Source: Moraxellaceae bacterium (GTDB taxonomy: Bacteria > Pseudomonadota > Gammaproteobacteria > Pseudomonadales > Moraxellaceae). Taken from it: a stretch of 64,000 nucleotides of DNA. Shown here piece after piece: positions 1 to 9,410 of the stretch. The notes beneath the pieces are model-generated. The model was not told where the DNA came from. It did no database searches and saw nothing but the letters and a program-made list of their open reading frames with translations. The DNA lies in the NCBI GenBank assembly GCA_029237815.1, contig JAQZBP010000003.1, positions 124,001 to 188,000 of the forward strand, given 5' to 3'. Each line of letters opens with the position of its first letter. The stretch's first letter is position 1. Position numbers and translations under genes: made by a program.

Positions 1-246
1 GACCTGCGCACCGCCGAGCTCACGACTCCAGCGCTCCGCATGGTAGAGCGGCGAGGGACGGCCGACGTAGTACGACAGGTCGCGGTCCAGCTCGGCGAGG
101 AAGCCCGGATCGTCCTTCATGCGGGCGTAGAGCTTCTCGAGGTCCTGCAATGCGCTCATCAGCGTTTCGGAGACAAAACGTCCGCCGTGGATGCCGAAGT
201 GGCCGCGCGCGTCCGGGAACTGGGAAAAATCGACGTGCTTGTTCAT
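1..246 (-). CDS. trpB: tryptophan synthase beta chain (partial, N-terminus)
   Basis: Only the first 82 codons are in the window; the gene runs off the left edge. The protein begins [20 protein letters not shown] and continues [13 protein letters not shown]...[16 protein letters not shown]. This is the characteristic N-terminal part of the PLP-dependent TrpB subunit, which joins indole and serine to make tryptophan. The PLP lysine lies outside the window. The start ATG (246-244) overlaps the trpF stop (TGA 245-243) in an ATGA junction, so the two are probably translationally coupled. trpA would be expected next, beyond the edge. Confidence 0.95.
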   Translation of the reverse strand, partial: MNKHVDFSQFPDARGHFGIHGGRFVSETLMSALQDLEKLYARMKDDPGFLAELDRDLSYYVGRPSPLYHAERWSRELGGAQV

Positions 247-899
247 GTCTTTACTACTCCCGTATTTACCGCAGCGATAAATGCCTTGATGAGTCCGGCA
301 TCCTTGATGCCTTTACGTACCGTGCCGTCAGCCGCCAGGGCTTCCACCCCGCCGCTGACATCCACCGCGTACGGGGACGTGACGCGAATGGCTTCCGCCA
401 CGTTGCCGGGGGTCAGCCCGCCGGCCAGGACCAGCGGCTTGCCGCAGTCCTCTGGAAACAGGCTCCAGTCGAAGCACTCGCCCGTGCCGCCCTTCAGCTG
501 CGGATGCCAGGCGTCGAGCAGGAGGCCGCTGGCCCCCGGGTGAGCGGCAACCTGCGCCGCCACGTCGCTGCCGGCCTTCACCGCCAGCGCCTTGAGCCAG
601 GGGCGCCCGAAGCGCGCACAGAAGGCGTCGTCTTCCTCGCCGTGGAACTGCAGCTGGCCCAGGGGCACCTGCGCCAGAACCTGACGCACCGCCGCTTCAG
701 TCTGGTTCACGAACAGCCCCACCGTCGTCACGAAGGGGGGCAATTGCCGGGCAATGGCCGCAGCAGCGTCCGGCGAGATGAAGCGGGGGCTGGGCGGGTA
801 GAAGACGAAGCCGATCGCGTCCGCACCGGAGGCAACCGCCGCCAGGGCATCCTCGAGGCGGGTAATCCCGCAGATCTTGACGCGAACTCGTGCGGACAA
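243..899 (-). CDS. trpF: phosphoribosylanthranilate isomerase
   Basis: This 218-residue protein catalyses the Amadori rearrangement of N-(5-phosphoribosyl)anthranilate in tryptophan synthesis. The sequence shows the TrpF N-terminus [12 protein letters not shown], with the active-site Cys at about residue 10, then [19 protein letters not shown]. The late catalytic Asp lies in LLLDAWHPQ, and the phosphate-binding GG occurs in [12 protein letters not shown] and DVSGGVE. Length matches the single-domain family (about 200-220). It lies downstream of truA with a 66-bp gap and overlaps trpB by 4 bp, the arrangement known in Pseudomonas. Confidence 0.96.
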   Translation of the reverse strand: MSARVRVKICGITRLEDALAAVASGADAIGFVFYPPSPRFISPDAAAAIARQLPPFVTTVGLFVNQTEAAVRQVLAQVPLGQLQFHGEEDDAFCARFGRPWLKALAVKAGSDVAAQVAAHPGASGLLLDAWHPQLKGGTGECFDWSLFPEDCGKPLVLAGGLTPGNVAEAIRVTSPYAVDVSGGVEALAADGTVRKGIKDAGLIKAFIAAVNTGVVKT

Positions 900-965
900 G
901 GGCTTATCTGCTCTGGAAAAGCCCGGATTCTAGCAGCCCCGGGCCCCGCTTCGCAGCCACAAGCA

Positions 966-1760
966 CTAGACAATTCCCGCCAGGAAGGCCGGGCCGACGG
1001 GCTCTTTCGGCAGCAGGAACTGCTCCGGATAGAGGGCATCCACGAAATACAGCCCATCGGCCGGTGCCGTCACGCCGCCCAGGGTCCGGTCACGGGCCGC
1101 CAGCACCTCCGCCGCCCATTCCGGTTCCGCCTTGCCCTGGCCGATCGCCATCAGCACGCCGGCAATGTTGCGCACCATGTGGTGCAGGAAACCGTCGGCC
1201 TGGATATCGAGCACGATCAGCGGGCCGCGCTGCGTAAGGGTCAGGAAATGGACATGCCGCACCGCCTTCTTTGCCTGGCAACCGATGGCGCGAAACGAAG
1301 TGAAGTCGTGCTCGCCGACCAGGTGCCGCGCAGCGGCCTGCATGCGCGACAGGTCGAGGTCGTGGTAGTGCCAGGTGACCATGCCCGCCAGCAGGCTGGA
1401 GCGCAGCGGATGGTTGAAGATCACATAGCGGTAGCGCCGCGCCATGGCACGGAAGCGTGCGTGGAACTCGTCGCTGACCGGGGTGATCCAGCGCAGGGCG
1501 ATGTCTTCGGGCAGGTTGGTGTTCACGCCGAGCAGCCAGCTGCGCTCGCCGCGCACGGCGTCGCTATCGAAGTGCGCCACCATGCCGGCGCCGTGCACGC
1601 CGGCGTCGGTGCGACCCGCCGCGATTACCGTCACGGCATGGTCCGCCACCTTCGCGATGGCCTTCTCAAGGGTTTCCTGCACGCTTGCAACGCCGGGCTG
1701 CTGCGTCTGCCAGCCGCGGTAGCCGCGACCGTTGAAATCGACACCTATTGCATAACGCAT
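966..1760 (-). CDS. truA: tRNA pseudouridine(38-40) synthase
   Basis: This 264-residue TruA homologue converts U38-U40 of the tRNA anticodon arm to pseudouridine. The catalytic Asp is seen at about residue 52 in the family signature AAGRTDAGVHG. Other family segments are GYRGWQTQ near the N-terminus, RYRYVIFN, HDFTSFRA and FLHHMVRNIAGVL. Length is typical. It follows fimV, separated by a strong stem-loop at 1776-1809, so it may be only partly co-transcribed with fimV. Confidence 0.96.
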   Translation of the reverse strand: MRYAIGVDFNGRGYRGWQTQQPGVASVQETLEKAIAKVADHAVTVIAAGRTDAGVHGAGMVAHFDSDAVRGERSWLLGVNTNLPEDIALRWITPVSDEFHARFRAMARRYRYVIFNHPLRSSLLAGMVTWHYHDLDLSRMQAAARHLVGEHDFTSFRAIGCQAKKAVRHVHFLTLTQRGPLIVLDIQADGFLHHMVRNIAGVLMAIGQGKAEPEWAAEVLAARDRTLGGVTAPADGLYFVDALYPEQFLLPKEPVGPAFLAGIV

Positions 1761-1775
1761 GAAATGGAGGCCCCA

Positions 1776-1809
1776 AAAGCGAAGGGCAGCTTTTCAGGGC
1801 TGCCCTTCG
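1776..1809 (-). terminator. intrinsic terminator after fimV
   Basis: On the minus strand an 11-bp perfect stem (1799-1809 with 1780-1790, CGAAGGGCAGC/GCTGCCCTTCG) encloses an 8-nt loop and is followed by CTTTTGG. It lies between the fimV stop and the truA start, so it should end or attenuate fimV transcripts. Confidence 0.7.
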
Positions 1810-1830
1810 ACAAGGTAAAGCGGCAAGGCA

Positions 1831-4725
1831 TCAGCCAACCTGGGTCAGCAGCCCCTTGGCTTCGTCCTTCTGGTTCGAATTACCTTCGGTCATGACTTCC
1901 TGGAGGATATCGCGTGCACCCTCCATGTCGCCCATGTCGATGTAGGCGCGGGCCAGGTCGAGCTTGGTCGCGTTCTCATCGGTATCGGCAAGGAAGTCGA
2001 ACTCGTCGTCCATGCCGAAGCCGGCATCGCCAGCCGGCGCGACATCAGCGGCCGGCGCGGCGGCAGCCACGACAGGCGCAGCTTCGGGCTCGGCCTTCAT
2101 GGTGGCATCGAAATCCATGGAAAGGTCGTCGAGGCCGCTATCGGCGGCAACGGCATCGTCGAGGCTGATGTCATCGGCCTCGATCGCCGCTTCGTCCAGG
2201 TTGAACTCCATCTCGGACGCCGCAGCGGGCTCGGCGTCAGCGGTCAGCTCCAGATCATCCAGGCTGAAGCTCAGGCCGTCGTCGGCGTTCTTGGCCGCAG
2301 CGGGCTTGGACTCGACCGGCGCGAGATCCGGCAGGTTCTCGAAGTCTTCGAGCTCACCGAGGCTGGAGCCACCCGCCGCCGAAGAAGCCACTTCCGGCTC
2401 ATCAAGAGAAAACTCGAGGCCAGTATCGGCCGAAGGCGCGGGTTCGGAGTCGAATGCTGCCGTGTCCAGCTCGAAGCTCAGGTCGTCGGCGGCCGCTTCC
2501 GGCTTGGCGGAGGCCTTGAATTCGCTTTCGAAATCCGCGAAATCGAGGCCCATGTCTGCGCCGCCGGACAGGTCGGAATCCTTGACCGTGTCCAGCGCAG
2601 GACTGCTGGCGGAGACGCTGGCGTTGAAATCCATCTCCAGGTCTTCCAGGGAAGGAAGCTCGTCGGACGCTCGCGGAGCCGCCGCCGGGGAGGAGGAGAA
2701 AGAAGCGAAATCAAGGTCGCCGCCTTCGTCATGCGCCGGTGCCGGCGAGCCGGACATGCCGGACTTCAGCTCTTCGGCACGCGCAATCGCCTGCAGGTCG
2801 CCGGCGCTCTCGAACCAGGCTTCCTGCTGGGCGAAACCGCTCCAGTCGTTCATCTGCGCGCAAACTTCCAGCAGCTTCATGCGCAGGTCGGCGCGCTCGG
2901 GGCTGGCGGCAATGGCCTTGTTCAGCAGGCCGGCGGCCTGCGGATAGCGTTCGTAGGCGATGTACTGCTCGACTTCCTCGATGGGATCGGCGAGGACGCG
3001 GTCGGCAGCAGGCGCGGCGGTGGCTTCGTTCAGCCAGTCGCTGTCCTGCCAGCTATCACCTGCGCCGGCGGCCGCGTCCTGCTGGAAGCCCGCGTCGGAA
3101 AGCCCGTTGTCGTCATCGCCTTCGAGGTCGGCAATTGCCGCCTCGGCCTCGGCCTGCTCGCGCCGGCGACGCTGGTTCCACCACCAGCCTCCACCCACAA
3201 CGGCCAACAGCGCCGCAACGCCGCCTGCGATCATGGGCAGGGGGCTGGATTCCTCTTCCACCGGCTCTTCAACGACGGCCACGTTGGGCTTGGGAGCAGC
3301 CGGCTGCGCCGGCGCAGCGGGAGCCTGCTGGGCAGCGTCCGCAGGCGGAGCGACTTGCGCCGTTTCCGTGGCGGGCGGCGTTACAGCTTCCGGCTTGGCC
3401 GCCTCGGCAGGTGCCGGTGCCTGCGCAGTGGCCTTGGCAGACTTGGCTGCCTCTTCCTTCAGCGCCTGCGCCTTTTTCAGATCTGCGTCGAGCTGGGCCA
3501 GCTTGGCGTTCTGCAGCTCCATCTGCTTGTCATTCGCCTTGACCTTGGCATCCAGCGTTTCCACCTTGCCCGCCATCTTCTGCTTGGTGGCCTGGGCATT
3601 CTCGGTGAGGGACTTGATTTCGGTCAGTTTGCGCGCGTCTTCCGGCTTGGTGACGCCAGCCTTTTCCTTACCCGCGGCAGCAGCACCGGCCTTGCCGGAC
3701 TGCGCACCGAGCAGCTTCATCTCGGGCTTGCTCTCGGGGGCAGGAGCGGCCTCCGGTGCAGGGGTCTTGGCGGTGGCATCGAGCTGGCGCGCTTCCAGTG
3801 CCGGCTTCTTGGCCGGAGCACCAGTGGCGGCACGCCACGCGTCAGTCTGCTCGCGGACCGACGCCAGCGCCTCGCGAGAGCTGACTTCACGCATCTGGGA
3901 TTCGGTGGGAATACGCAGCACCTGTCCACGCTTGAGCTGGTTCAGGTTGCCGCCGGCGAACGCGTTCGGGTTGGCGCGCTGGATGGCGATCATGGCCTGG
4001 GGCGTCGTGGCTTCGCCGGCACGGAAACGTTGCGCGATGCCCGACATGGTGTCACCCGGCTGCACCTTGTAGCCATCGGCACCGAGAGCCGGCTTGGGTG
4101 CAGACTCGACGGGCGCAGGCGCCACCGGCTTGGGTTCGGGGGCCGCCACCGGTTCCGGCGGCTTTTCTTCTGCGACGACAGGCTGCGGCGGCGCTGCCTC
4201 GGCGGGCGTCACAGGAGCCACAGGCTCGACCGGGACGGACTCGAGGGGAGGCGGTTCGGTGGCAGTCACTTCAGCCGGACCGGAACTGACGGCTGCAGTT
4301 ACATCAGGAGCAGCGCTATCCACCACGACCGGTGGATCCAGCAGTGCAGTGACTTCCTGCAGGCGGGCATTGCCGGGCCATGCGATGCGCACGACGAGAT
4401 CGAGATAAGGTTCCACCACCGGCTTGGCGCTGGTGATGCTGATATAGGAACGCCCGCCCTGGTTCACGACCACATTGAACTTGAGGTCCGTCAGGAAATA
4501 AACGCGATCAATCCCCATGCGATCGAAGTCTTCCTGGCTGGCGAGGCTGACCTTGATTTCATCGGCATTGAGGTCGCCGAGTTCGATCAGCTCCACTTCG
4601 GCCTGGAAAGGTTCCCCAAGAGCAGATCTGGTCTGTAACTCTTTTACGGCCAGCGCATGACCCAGCCCCGGCAACAGGACACCGGCACTCAGCAAGGCAA
4701 CCGCAAGCTTACGCAGGACCATCAT
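1831..4725 (-). CDS. fimV: FimV/HubP-type polar peptidoglycan-binding hub protein
   Basis: This 964-residue protein of the FimV/HubP family organises the cell pole and supports type IV pilus assembly and twitching in relatives. An N-terminal signal peptide (to about residue 25) is followed by the family N-terminal region. A Pro/Ala/Glu-rich linker leads to a LysM domain (about 215-275, GYKVQPGDTMSGIAQRF). A coiled-coil segment follows, then one transmembrane helix (LPMIAGGVAALLAVVGGGWWW) and an acidic cytoplasmic tail with TPR-like pieces. It ends in the FimV C-terminal motif (TKLDLARAYIDMGDMEGAR). AAAGGA precedes tandem ATGs; the first is used. The neighbours usg and truA match Pseudomonas order. 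Confidence 0.93.
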   Translation of the reverse strand: MMVLRKLAVALLSAGVLLPGLGHALAVKELQTRSALGEPFQAEVELIELGDLNADEIKVSLASQEDFDRMGIDRVYFLTDLKFNVVVNQGGRSYISITSAKPVVEPYLDLVVRIAWPGNARLQEVTALLDPPVVVDSAAPDVTAAVSSGPAEVTATEPPPLESVPVEPVAPVTPAEAAPPQPVVAEEKPPEPVAAPEPKPVAPAPVESAPKPALGADGYKVQPGDTMSGIAQRFRAGEATTPQAMIAIQRANPNAFAGGNLNQLKRGQVLRIPTESQMREVSSREALASVREQTDAWRAATGAPAKKPALEARQLDATAKTPAPEAAPAPESKPEMKLLGAQSGKAGAAAAGKEKAGVTKPEDARKLTEIKSLTENAQATKQKMAGKVETLDAKVKANDKQMELQNAKLAQLDADLKKAQALKEEAAKSAKATAQAPAPAEAAKPEAVTPPATETAQVAPPADAAQQAPAAPAQPAAPKPNVAVVEEPVEEESSPLPMIAGGVAALLAVVGGGWWWNQRRRREQAEAEAAIADLEGDDDNGLSDAGFQQDAAAGAGDSWQDSDWLNEATAAPAADRVLADPIEEVEQYIAYERYPQAAGLLNKAIAASPERADLRMKLLEVCAQMNDWSGFAQQEAWFESAGDLQAIARAEELKSGMSGSPAPAHDEGGDLDFASFSSSPAAAPRASDELPSLEDLEMDFNASVSASSPALDTVKDSDLSGGADMGLDFADFESEFKASAKPEAAADDLSFELDTAAFDSEPAPSADTGLEFSLDEPEVASSAAGGSSLGELEDFENLPDLAPVESKPAAAKNADDGLSFSLDDLELTADAEPAAASEMEFNLDEAAIEADDISLDDAVAADSGLDDLSMDFDATMKAEPEAAPVVAAAAPAADVAPAGDAGFGMDDEFDFLADTDENATKLDLARAYIDMGDMEGARDILQEVMTEGNSNQKDEAKGLLTQVG

Positions 4726-4789
4726 CAGATTCCTTTATTGGTTATTCTTCGCCCCGTGAAACCCCCGGCCAATCACCGCCGGAAAGGCT

Positions 4790-4812
4790 GGCAGGTCATT
4801 TTTTGACCTGCC
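4790..4812 (-). terminator. stem-loop between usg and fimV
   Basis: A perfect 9-bp stem GGCAGGTCA/TGACCTGCC encloses a 5-nt loop. There is no T-run after it on the minus strand, so it is a weak or Rho-assisted terminator, or an mRNA stabiliser, in the 132-bp gap between usg and fimV. Confidence 0.4.
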
Positions 4813-4857
4813 TGAAGCTACTTTCCTAGAATTTGTATCACAAGGTTTCTGTAAGTA

Positions 4858-5829
4858 TCAATATTTAAAGTCTTTTATCCATTTTTCGAGGACATAAAGG
4901 CTTTGCCGGGCAGCCCCCTGGCGCAGGTTGTCTCCGACCAGCCAGAGCTGCACCCCTTCAAGGGGGGCCGGCAGGGATTGCAACCCGGTGACATATACCC
5001 CATCACGCCCGGACGCCTCTGTTACAGGCGTCACAAGTCCTTGTTCTTCTTCGCTATTCCCGAAGTCTATCGAGGCCTTCTCAAGCCGGGCGCGAAGCTG
5101 GTCAAGGTTTAGCGGGGTATCGGTCAGGAGCGTCACGGCCACGGTCAGGCCATAAAAGACCGGCACGCCTACGGCCGCCACGGCCACGGGAAAACTGTCG
5201 GGCAACACTCGCTCAAGCTCATCCATGAGTGCGCCTGCCCTGTCGTTGCCGACGACCGGCAATGCATTGAAGGCGATCTGGGCCGGAAAAACGGTTGCCT
5301 CGATACCGCGACCGTTGAGGAGCTCACCGGTTTGCCCGGCCAGCTCGCGGACGCCCCGGCGTCCGGCCGCGGACACGGGCTCCAGCACGGTGAGCTGCAC
5401 CGAGCGGATGCTGCCGACGGCCTGCAACACCGGTATCAGCAAGGCAACGAGCGCATCGGGGCAAGCCACCAGATCAGCGGCAGGCACCGGCATGCCTTCG
5501 ACCAGCAACGGCACATCACTCTCGAGGCGAAAGGCGGCGGAGTGGTCGATGACGCGGCAGCCTGCGGCGCGAGCACGCGGGACATGCTTGCGGGCAACGT
5601 CCGCCGGGGCGGCAAAGATCGCGATATCGGCGGCAGCGAAATCGAACTCCTCAAGGTCACCCACCAGCAGCGGACGGGATTTGTACATGAGGGTTTCCTC
5701 GGCGGAATTCGCCGACGCCAACACATGAACTTCCGCCAGGGAAAGCGACGCATCCTCTATCGTGGACAGAACAGCACGCCCTACTTCACCGGTCGCACCT
5801 ACTATCACCAGCCTGCAACCACCGGACAT
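4858..5829 (-). CDS. usg: USG-1-type aspartate-semialdehyde dehydrogenase homologue, probably non-catalytic
   Basis: This 323-residue protein has the fold and order of type-2 aspartate-semialdehyde dehydrogenases: a Rossmann start (LVIVGATGEVGRAVL) and VIDHSAAFRL. The active-site stretch, normally ANPNCST, reads ACPDALV here, so the catalytic Cys is replaced by Ala. This fits the USG-1 paralogue group found between asd and fimV in relatives, whose role is unknown. I chose ATG at 5829 (MSGGCRLV...) because GGAGG (5842-5838) lies 8 nt upstream. Longer forms from 5835 or 5898 are possible but less likely. The gene is downstream of asd, beyond a terminator. Confidence 0.85.
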   Translation of the reverse strand: MSGGCRLVIVGATGEVGRAVLSTIEDASLSLAEVHVLASANSAEETLMYKSRPLLVGDLEEFDFAAADIAIFAAPADVARKHVPRARAAGCRVIDHSAAFRLESDVPLLVEGMPVPAADLVACPDALVALLIPVLQAVGSIRSVQLTVLEPVSAAGRRGVRELAGQTGELLNGRGIEATVFPAQIAFNALPVVGNDRAGALMDELERVLPDSFPVAVAAVGVPVFYGLTVAVTLLTDTPLNLDQLRARLEKASIDFGNSEEEQGLVTPVTEASGRDGVYVTGLQSLPAPLEGVQLWLVGDNLRQGAARQSLYVLEKWIKDFKY

Positions 5830-5901
5830 TTTCATTTCCTCCACAACATCGAAATAGCAAAGGCAGCGCTCACGCACAAATGCGGGAAATGCTGCCACTC
5901 A

Positions 5902-5943
5902 GAAAACAACAAACCCGTCCGCCCCTTTGCGGAGCGGACGGGT
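5902..5943 (-). terminator. intrinsic terminator of asd
   Basis: A perfect 10-bp GC-rich stem (5934-5943 with 5913-5922, ACCCGTCCGC/GCGGACGGGT) is followed on the minus strand by TTTGTTGTTTTCT, immediately after the asd stop. Confidence 0.88.
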
Positions 5944-5962
5944 CGATCCCTTGCCGCGGCGC

Positions 5963-7069
5963 TTACTTGCCGAGCAGGATGCGCAGCATGCGGCGCAGCG
6001 GTTCGGCGGCGCCCCAGAGCAGCTGGTCGCCGATCACGAAGGCGGAGATGTACTCCGGGCCCATGTTGAGCTTGCGCACGCGGCCGACGCCGATCTTGAG
6101 TCCGCCGGTGATGGACGCCGGGGTCAGTTCCTTCACCGAGATCTCGCGATCGTTGGGCACGAACTTCACCCAGTCGTTGCCGGACTTGATGATGGCTTCG
6201 ATCTCATTGAGCGGCAGGTCCTTCTTCAGCTTCACGGTGAGCGCGAGGCTGTGGCAGCGCATGGCGCCGATGCGCACGCAGAGGCCGTCGACCGGAATGG
6301 CCTTGTCGTTGCCGAGGATCTTGTTCACTTCGGCCTGGCCCTTCCACTCTTCCTTGGACTGGCCGTTGTCGAGCTGCTTGTCGATCCAGGGGATGAGGCC
6401 GCCGGCCAGCGGGGCGCCGAAGAATTCGGTGGGCACGTCTTCACGAATGGTCTTCGCGACCTTGCGGTCGATCTCGAGGATGGCGGAGGCCGGGGTGGCA
6501 AGCTCGTCGGCCACGGCGGCGTGGATCACGCCCATGCCCTTCAGCAGTTCGCGCATGTGGTTGGCACCGCCGCCGGAGGCCGCCTGGTAGGTCATGGAGC
6601 TGACCCACTCGACCAGGCCCGCGCGGAACAGGCCGCCCATGCCCATCAGCATGATGGAGTTGGTGCAGTTGCCGCCGATGTAGTTCTTGACGCCCTTCTC
6701 CAGCGCCTTGCGGATGACATTGTCGTTCACCGGGTCGAGCACGATGACGGCATCGTCTTCCATGCGCAGGGCGGAGGCGGCGTCGATCCAGTAGCCGGCC
6801 CAGCCGGCGGCGCGCAGCTTCGGGTAGATGTCGTTGGTGTAGTCGCCGCCCTGGCAGGTCAGGATCACGTCCATGGCCTTCAGGGCATCGACGGAATTGG
6901 CGTCCTGCAGCGCGGGCGCGGCCTTGCCGCCGAAGTCCGGTGCCTTGCCCCCGGCATTGCTGGTGGAGAAGTACACCGGCTCGATGTGGGCGAAATCGTT
7001 TTCTTCCACCATGCGCTGCATGAGGACCGAGCCCACCATGCCGCGCCAGCCAACCAGACCTACCTTCAT
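5963..7069 (-). CDS. asd: aspartate-semialdehyde dehydrogenase
   Basis: This enzyme reduces aspartyl phosphate to aspartate semialdehyde for lysine/DAP, methionine and threonine synthesis. It is the gammaproteobacterial type, beginning [20 protein letters not shown], with the catalytic Cys in GGNCTNSIM. It also shows [12 protein letters not shown] and the late RIGAMRCHS substrate/His motif. The start at 7069 (368 residues) is preferred over 7078 because AGGTG lies about 6 nt upstream. It is preceded by leuB at a 300-bp distance and followed by its own terminator, so it is likely a monocistronic unit. Confidence 0.96.
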   Translation of the reverse strand: MKVGLVGWRGMVGSVLMQRMVEENDFAHIEPVYFSTSNAGGKAPDFGGKAAPALQDANSVDALKAMDVILTCQGGDYTNDIYPKLRAAGWAGYWIDAASALRMEDDAVIVLDPVNDNVIRKALEKGVKNYIGGNCTNSIMLMGMGGLFRAGLVEWVSSMTYQAASGGGANHMRELLKGMGVIHAAVADELATPASAILEIDRKVAKTIREDVPTEFFGAPLAGGLIPWIDKQLDNGQSKEEWKGQAEVNKILGNDKAIPVDGLCVRIGAMRCHSLALTVKLKKDLPLNEIEAIIKSGNDWVKFVPNDREISVKELTPASITGGLKIGVGRVRKLNMGPEYISAFVIGDQLLWGAAEPLRRMLRILLGK

Positions 7070-7335
7070 TTTGATCACCTTGGTTCAAATCATTTTGGGT
7101 GGCCCCCGCCGTCCTGCAAGACGCAAGGGAGTGCTGCCATGACGAACAGGAGCAGAACAGGGATGCGCTCCCCTGACCGACTCCCCAGGGACGGGCGGCC
7201 GGCGCCCTGCCCCTTTCCCGCCGGCCTTCCATGGCGTGGCGGCGAGTGATGGCGGTCGGCGCGGCGACACTGTCGCCTTGCCGGAACCGCTTTTTACTTG
7301 GGACCTCTTTCAGCAGGGCAGCTTGCCCCTTGTCA

Positions 7336-7353
7336 GTCGGGGTAAATCCCGAC
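7336..7353. repeat. single REP-like palindrome between asd and leuB
   Basis: GTCGGGG-TAAA-TCCCGAC-type hairpin, related in core (GTCGGG...CCCGAC) to the doublets at 8500-8551 and 44054-44182. It sits just past the leuB stop and may also help terminate leuB transcription. The rest of the 7070-7369 gap shows no gene. Beyond the asd ribosome-binding site no clear promoter was recognised there. Confidence 0.5.
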
Positions 7354-7369
7354 TCACCGAAACAGGCGC

Positions 7370-8446
7370 TTAAAGGGCCGCCACCACGGCGTCGCCCATT
7401 TCTTTCGTGCCGACCTTCTTCGTGCCCTCGGTGTAGATGTCCGGCGTGCGCAGTTCCTGGTCCAGGACCTTGCCCACGGCGACCTCGATGGCACGGGCGG
7501 CGGCTTCCTCGTTGAAGGTGTAGCGCAGCATCATCGCCACCGAGAGGATGGTGGCGAGCGGGTTGGCCACACCCTTGCCAGCGATGTCGGGGGCGGAACC
7601 GTGACAGGGCTCGTACATGCCCTTCTTGCTCTGGTCCAGCGAGGCGGAGGGCAGCATGCCGATGGAACCGGTGAGCATGGCGGCCTCGTCGGAGAGGATG
7701 TCGCCGAAGAGATTGCCGGTGACGATGACGTCGAACTGCTTGGGATTGCGCACCAACTGCATGGCGGCGTTGTCGACGTACATGTGCGACAGCTGCACTT
7801 CCGGGTATTCCTTGCCCACTTCCGTGGTGACTTCCTTCCAGAGCTCGGTAACTTCCAGCACGTTGGCCTTGTCGATGGAGCAGACCTTCCTGTTGCGCTG
7901 CATGGCGAGCTGGAAGGCGACGTGGGCGATGCGGCGGATCTCGCTCTCGCTGTAGACGTCGGTGTTGTAGCCCTGGCGCTCGCCGTTCTCGAGGGTGCGC
8001 ACGCCGCGCGGCTGGCCGAAGTAGATGCCACCGGTGAGCTCGCGCACGATCAGGATGTCCAGGCCGGCAACGATTTCCGGCTTGAGCGACGAAGCGGATG
8101 CCAGCTGCGGGTAGAGGATGGCCGGGCGCAGGTTGGCGAACAGGTTCAGCTCGGAACGGATCTTGAGCAGGCCACGTTCCGGGCGGATGGAGCGCTCGAT
8201 GGCATCCCACTTGGGGCCGCCGACGGCGGCCAGCAGCACGGCCTGGGCCTTGCGCGCGGCGTCCAGGGTGACATCGGGCAGGGGCACGCCGTGGGCGTCG
8301 ATGGCGCAGCCGCCGAGAAGCTGGTGTTCCCAGCTGAGGCCGAGCTTGAACTTGCTGTTGACGGCGGCGAGGACCTTCTCGCCTTCGGCCATGATTTCCG
8401 GACCGATGCCGTCGCCGGAGAGGATGACGATGTGCTTGTTGCTCAT
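7370..8446 (-). CDS. leuB: 3-isopropylmalate dehydrogenase
   Basis: This 358-residue enzyme performs the NAD-dependent oxidative decarboxylation of 3-isopropylmalate in leucine synthesis. Family features are the start [21 protein letters not shown], the substrate loop [21 protein letters not shown], and [14 protein letters not shown]. The metal-binding Asp segments lie in [28 protein letters not shown], followed by [20 protein letters not shown]. The start ATG (MSNKHIV) is clear. It is the last gene of leuCDB, separated from leuD by a 200-bp gap that holds a REP doublet. Confidence 0.97.
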   Translation of the reverse strand: MSNKHIVILSGDGIGPEIMAEGEKVLAAVNSKFKLGLSWEHQLLGGCAIDAHGVPLPDVTLDAARKAQAVLLAAVGGPKWDAIERSIRPERGLLKIRSELNLFANLRPAILYPQLASASSLKPEIVAGLDILIVRELTGGIYFGQPRGVRTLENGERQGYNTDVYSESEIRRIAHVAFQLAMQRNRKVCSIDKANVLEVTELWKEVTTEVGKEYPEVQLSHMYVDNAAMQLVRNPKQFDVIVTGNLFGDILSDEAAMLTGSIGMLPSASLDQSKKGMYEPCHGSAPDIAGKGVANPLATILSVAMMLRYTFNEEAAARAIEVAVGKVLDQELRTPDIYTEGTKKVGTKEMGDAVVAAL

Positions 8447-8499
8447 AACTGCATTCCCTGGAGCCCCGCTGCCGCGGAGATAAAGTTCAATTTCTGTAG

Positions 8500-8551
8500 G
8501 TCGGGACTCAGCCCAACGCCAGAGCCATCGCAGTCCGGGCTGAGTCCCGAC
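8500..8551. repeat. REP-like inverted doublet between leuD and leuB
   Basis: A perfect 15-bp inverted repeat, GTCGGGACTCAGCCC (8500-8514) and its complement (8537-8551), is separated by 22 bp. Each arm is itself a small imperfect palindrome, as in REP/REPIN units, and the left arm carries the flank TGTAG. It lies in the transcribed leuD-leuB gap, where it would form a strong RNA stem-loop. Confidence 0.75.
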
Positions 8552-8647
8552 GCTGCTGTACAGCCGAAGTCCGGACTGCCCGTCCCCTTCCCGGGCTGAG
8601 GACCGGCTTGCCTGCCAATCTGCCTGGTCAAAACCCGGCCTTCCGGA

Positions 8648-9295
8648 TCAACGCAGCGACTGGAAGACCCAGGGCCGCGCGGCCTTCGCCTTTTCTTCAA
8701 ACGCGTGGATATCGTCCGCCACCTGCAGCGTCAGACCGATGTCGTCGAGACCGTTGAGCAGGCAGTGGCGACGGAAATCGTCCACTTCAAAGCTGAAGGA
8801 TTCACCGTTGGGGCGGATCACCTTCTTCTGCTCCAGGTCGACGGTGAGCTGATAGCCCTCGCTGGCCTCGCACTCGCGGAACAGCACATCCATTTCTTCT
8901 TCCTTCAGAATCACTGGCAGCACGCCGTTCTTGAAGCAGTTATTGAAGAAGATGTCGGCGAAGCTGGAGGCGATCACCGAGCGGAAGCCGTATTCCTCCA
9001 GCGCCCAGGGGGCATGCTCGCGCGAGGAGCCGCAGCCGAAGTTCTGGCGGGCGAGCAGGACGCGGGCGCCCTGGTAGCGCGGGAAATTCAGCACGAAGTC
9101 CGGGTTGACGGGACGCACGCTGTTGTCCTGGCCGGGCTGGCCTTCGTCCAGGTAGCGCCACTCGTCGAAGAGGTTGGGACCGAAGCCGGTGCGCTTGATC
9201 GACTTGAGGAACTGCTTGGGGATGATCTGGTCGGTGTCGACGTTGGCGCGGTCGAGGGGCGCGACGAGCCCTTTAAGTACGGTGAACTTTTCCAT
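8648..9295 (-). CDS. leuD: 3-isopropylmalate dehydratase small subunit
   Basis: This 215-residue partner of LeuC forms isopropylmalate isomerase, which interconverts 2- and 3-isopropylmalate. It shows [25 protein letters not shown], then the conserved [15 protein letters not shown] active-site loop, and [18 protein letters not shown]. Length is typical. It follows leuC with a 115-bp gap and is read in the same direction. Confidence 0.97.
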   Translation of the reverse strand: MEKFTVLKGLVAPLDRANVDTDQIIPKQFLKSIKRTGFGPNLFDEWRYLDEGQPGQDNSVRPVNPDFVLNFPRYQGARVLLARQNFGCGSSREHAPWALEEYGFRSVIASSFADIFFNNCFKNGVLPVILKEEEMDVLFRECEASEGYQLTVDLEQKKVIRPNGESFSFEVDDFRRHCLLNGLDDIGLTLQVADDIHAFEEKAKAARPWVFQSLR

Positions 9296-9410
9296 TATCT
9301 CTGCCTCACTTTTCCCTTGCCCGGTTCAGGGCGAAGGGACGGGACGAAGGAGGCGGGACACTGCCCGCCACCCTGCCCTCTTCCCACCAGTGGAAAGAGG
9401 GCGACCTGTT

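Noticed and set aside
150..1895. Long 581-residue plus-strand reading frame
   Set aside because: It is antisense to trpF and truA, both of which carry clear family motifs; the frame is low in family features and is a shadow of high-GC codon use.
7079..7369. Small ORF between asd and leuB
   Set aside because: No frame here has a plausible ribosome-binding site or composition; only a REP-like hairpin stands out.
6441..8210. 589-residue minus-strand frame spanning the asd-leuB gap
   Set aside because: It runs through leuB and asd in another frame, and its composition is Arg/His/Pro-rich with no recognisable domain.
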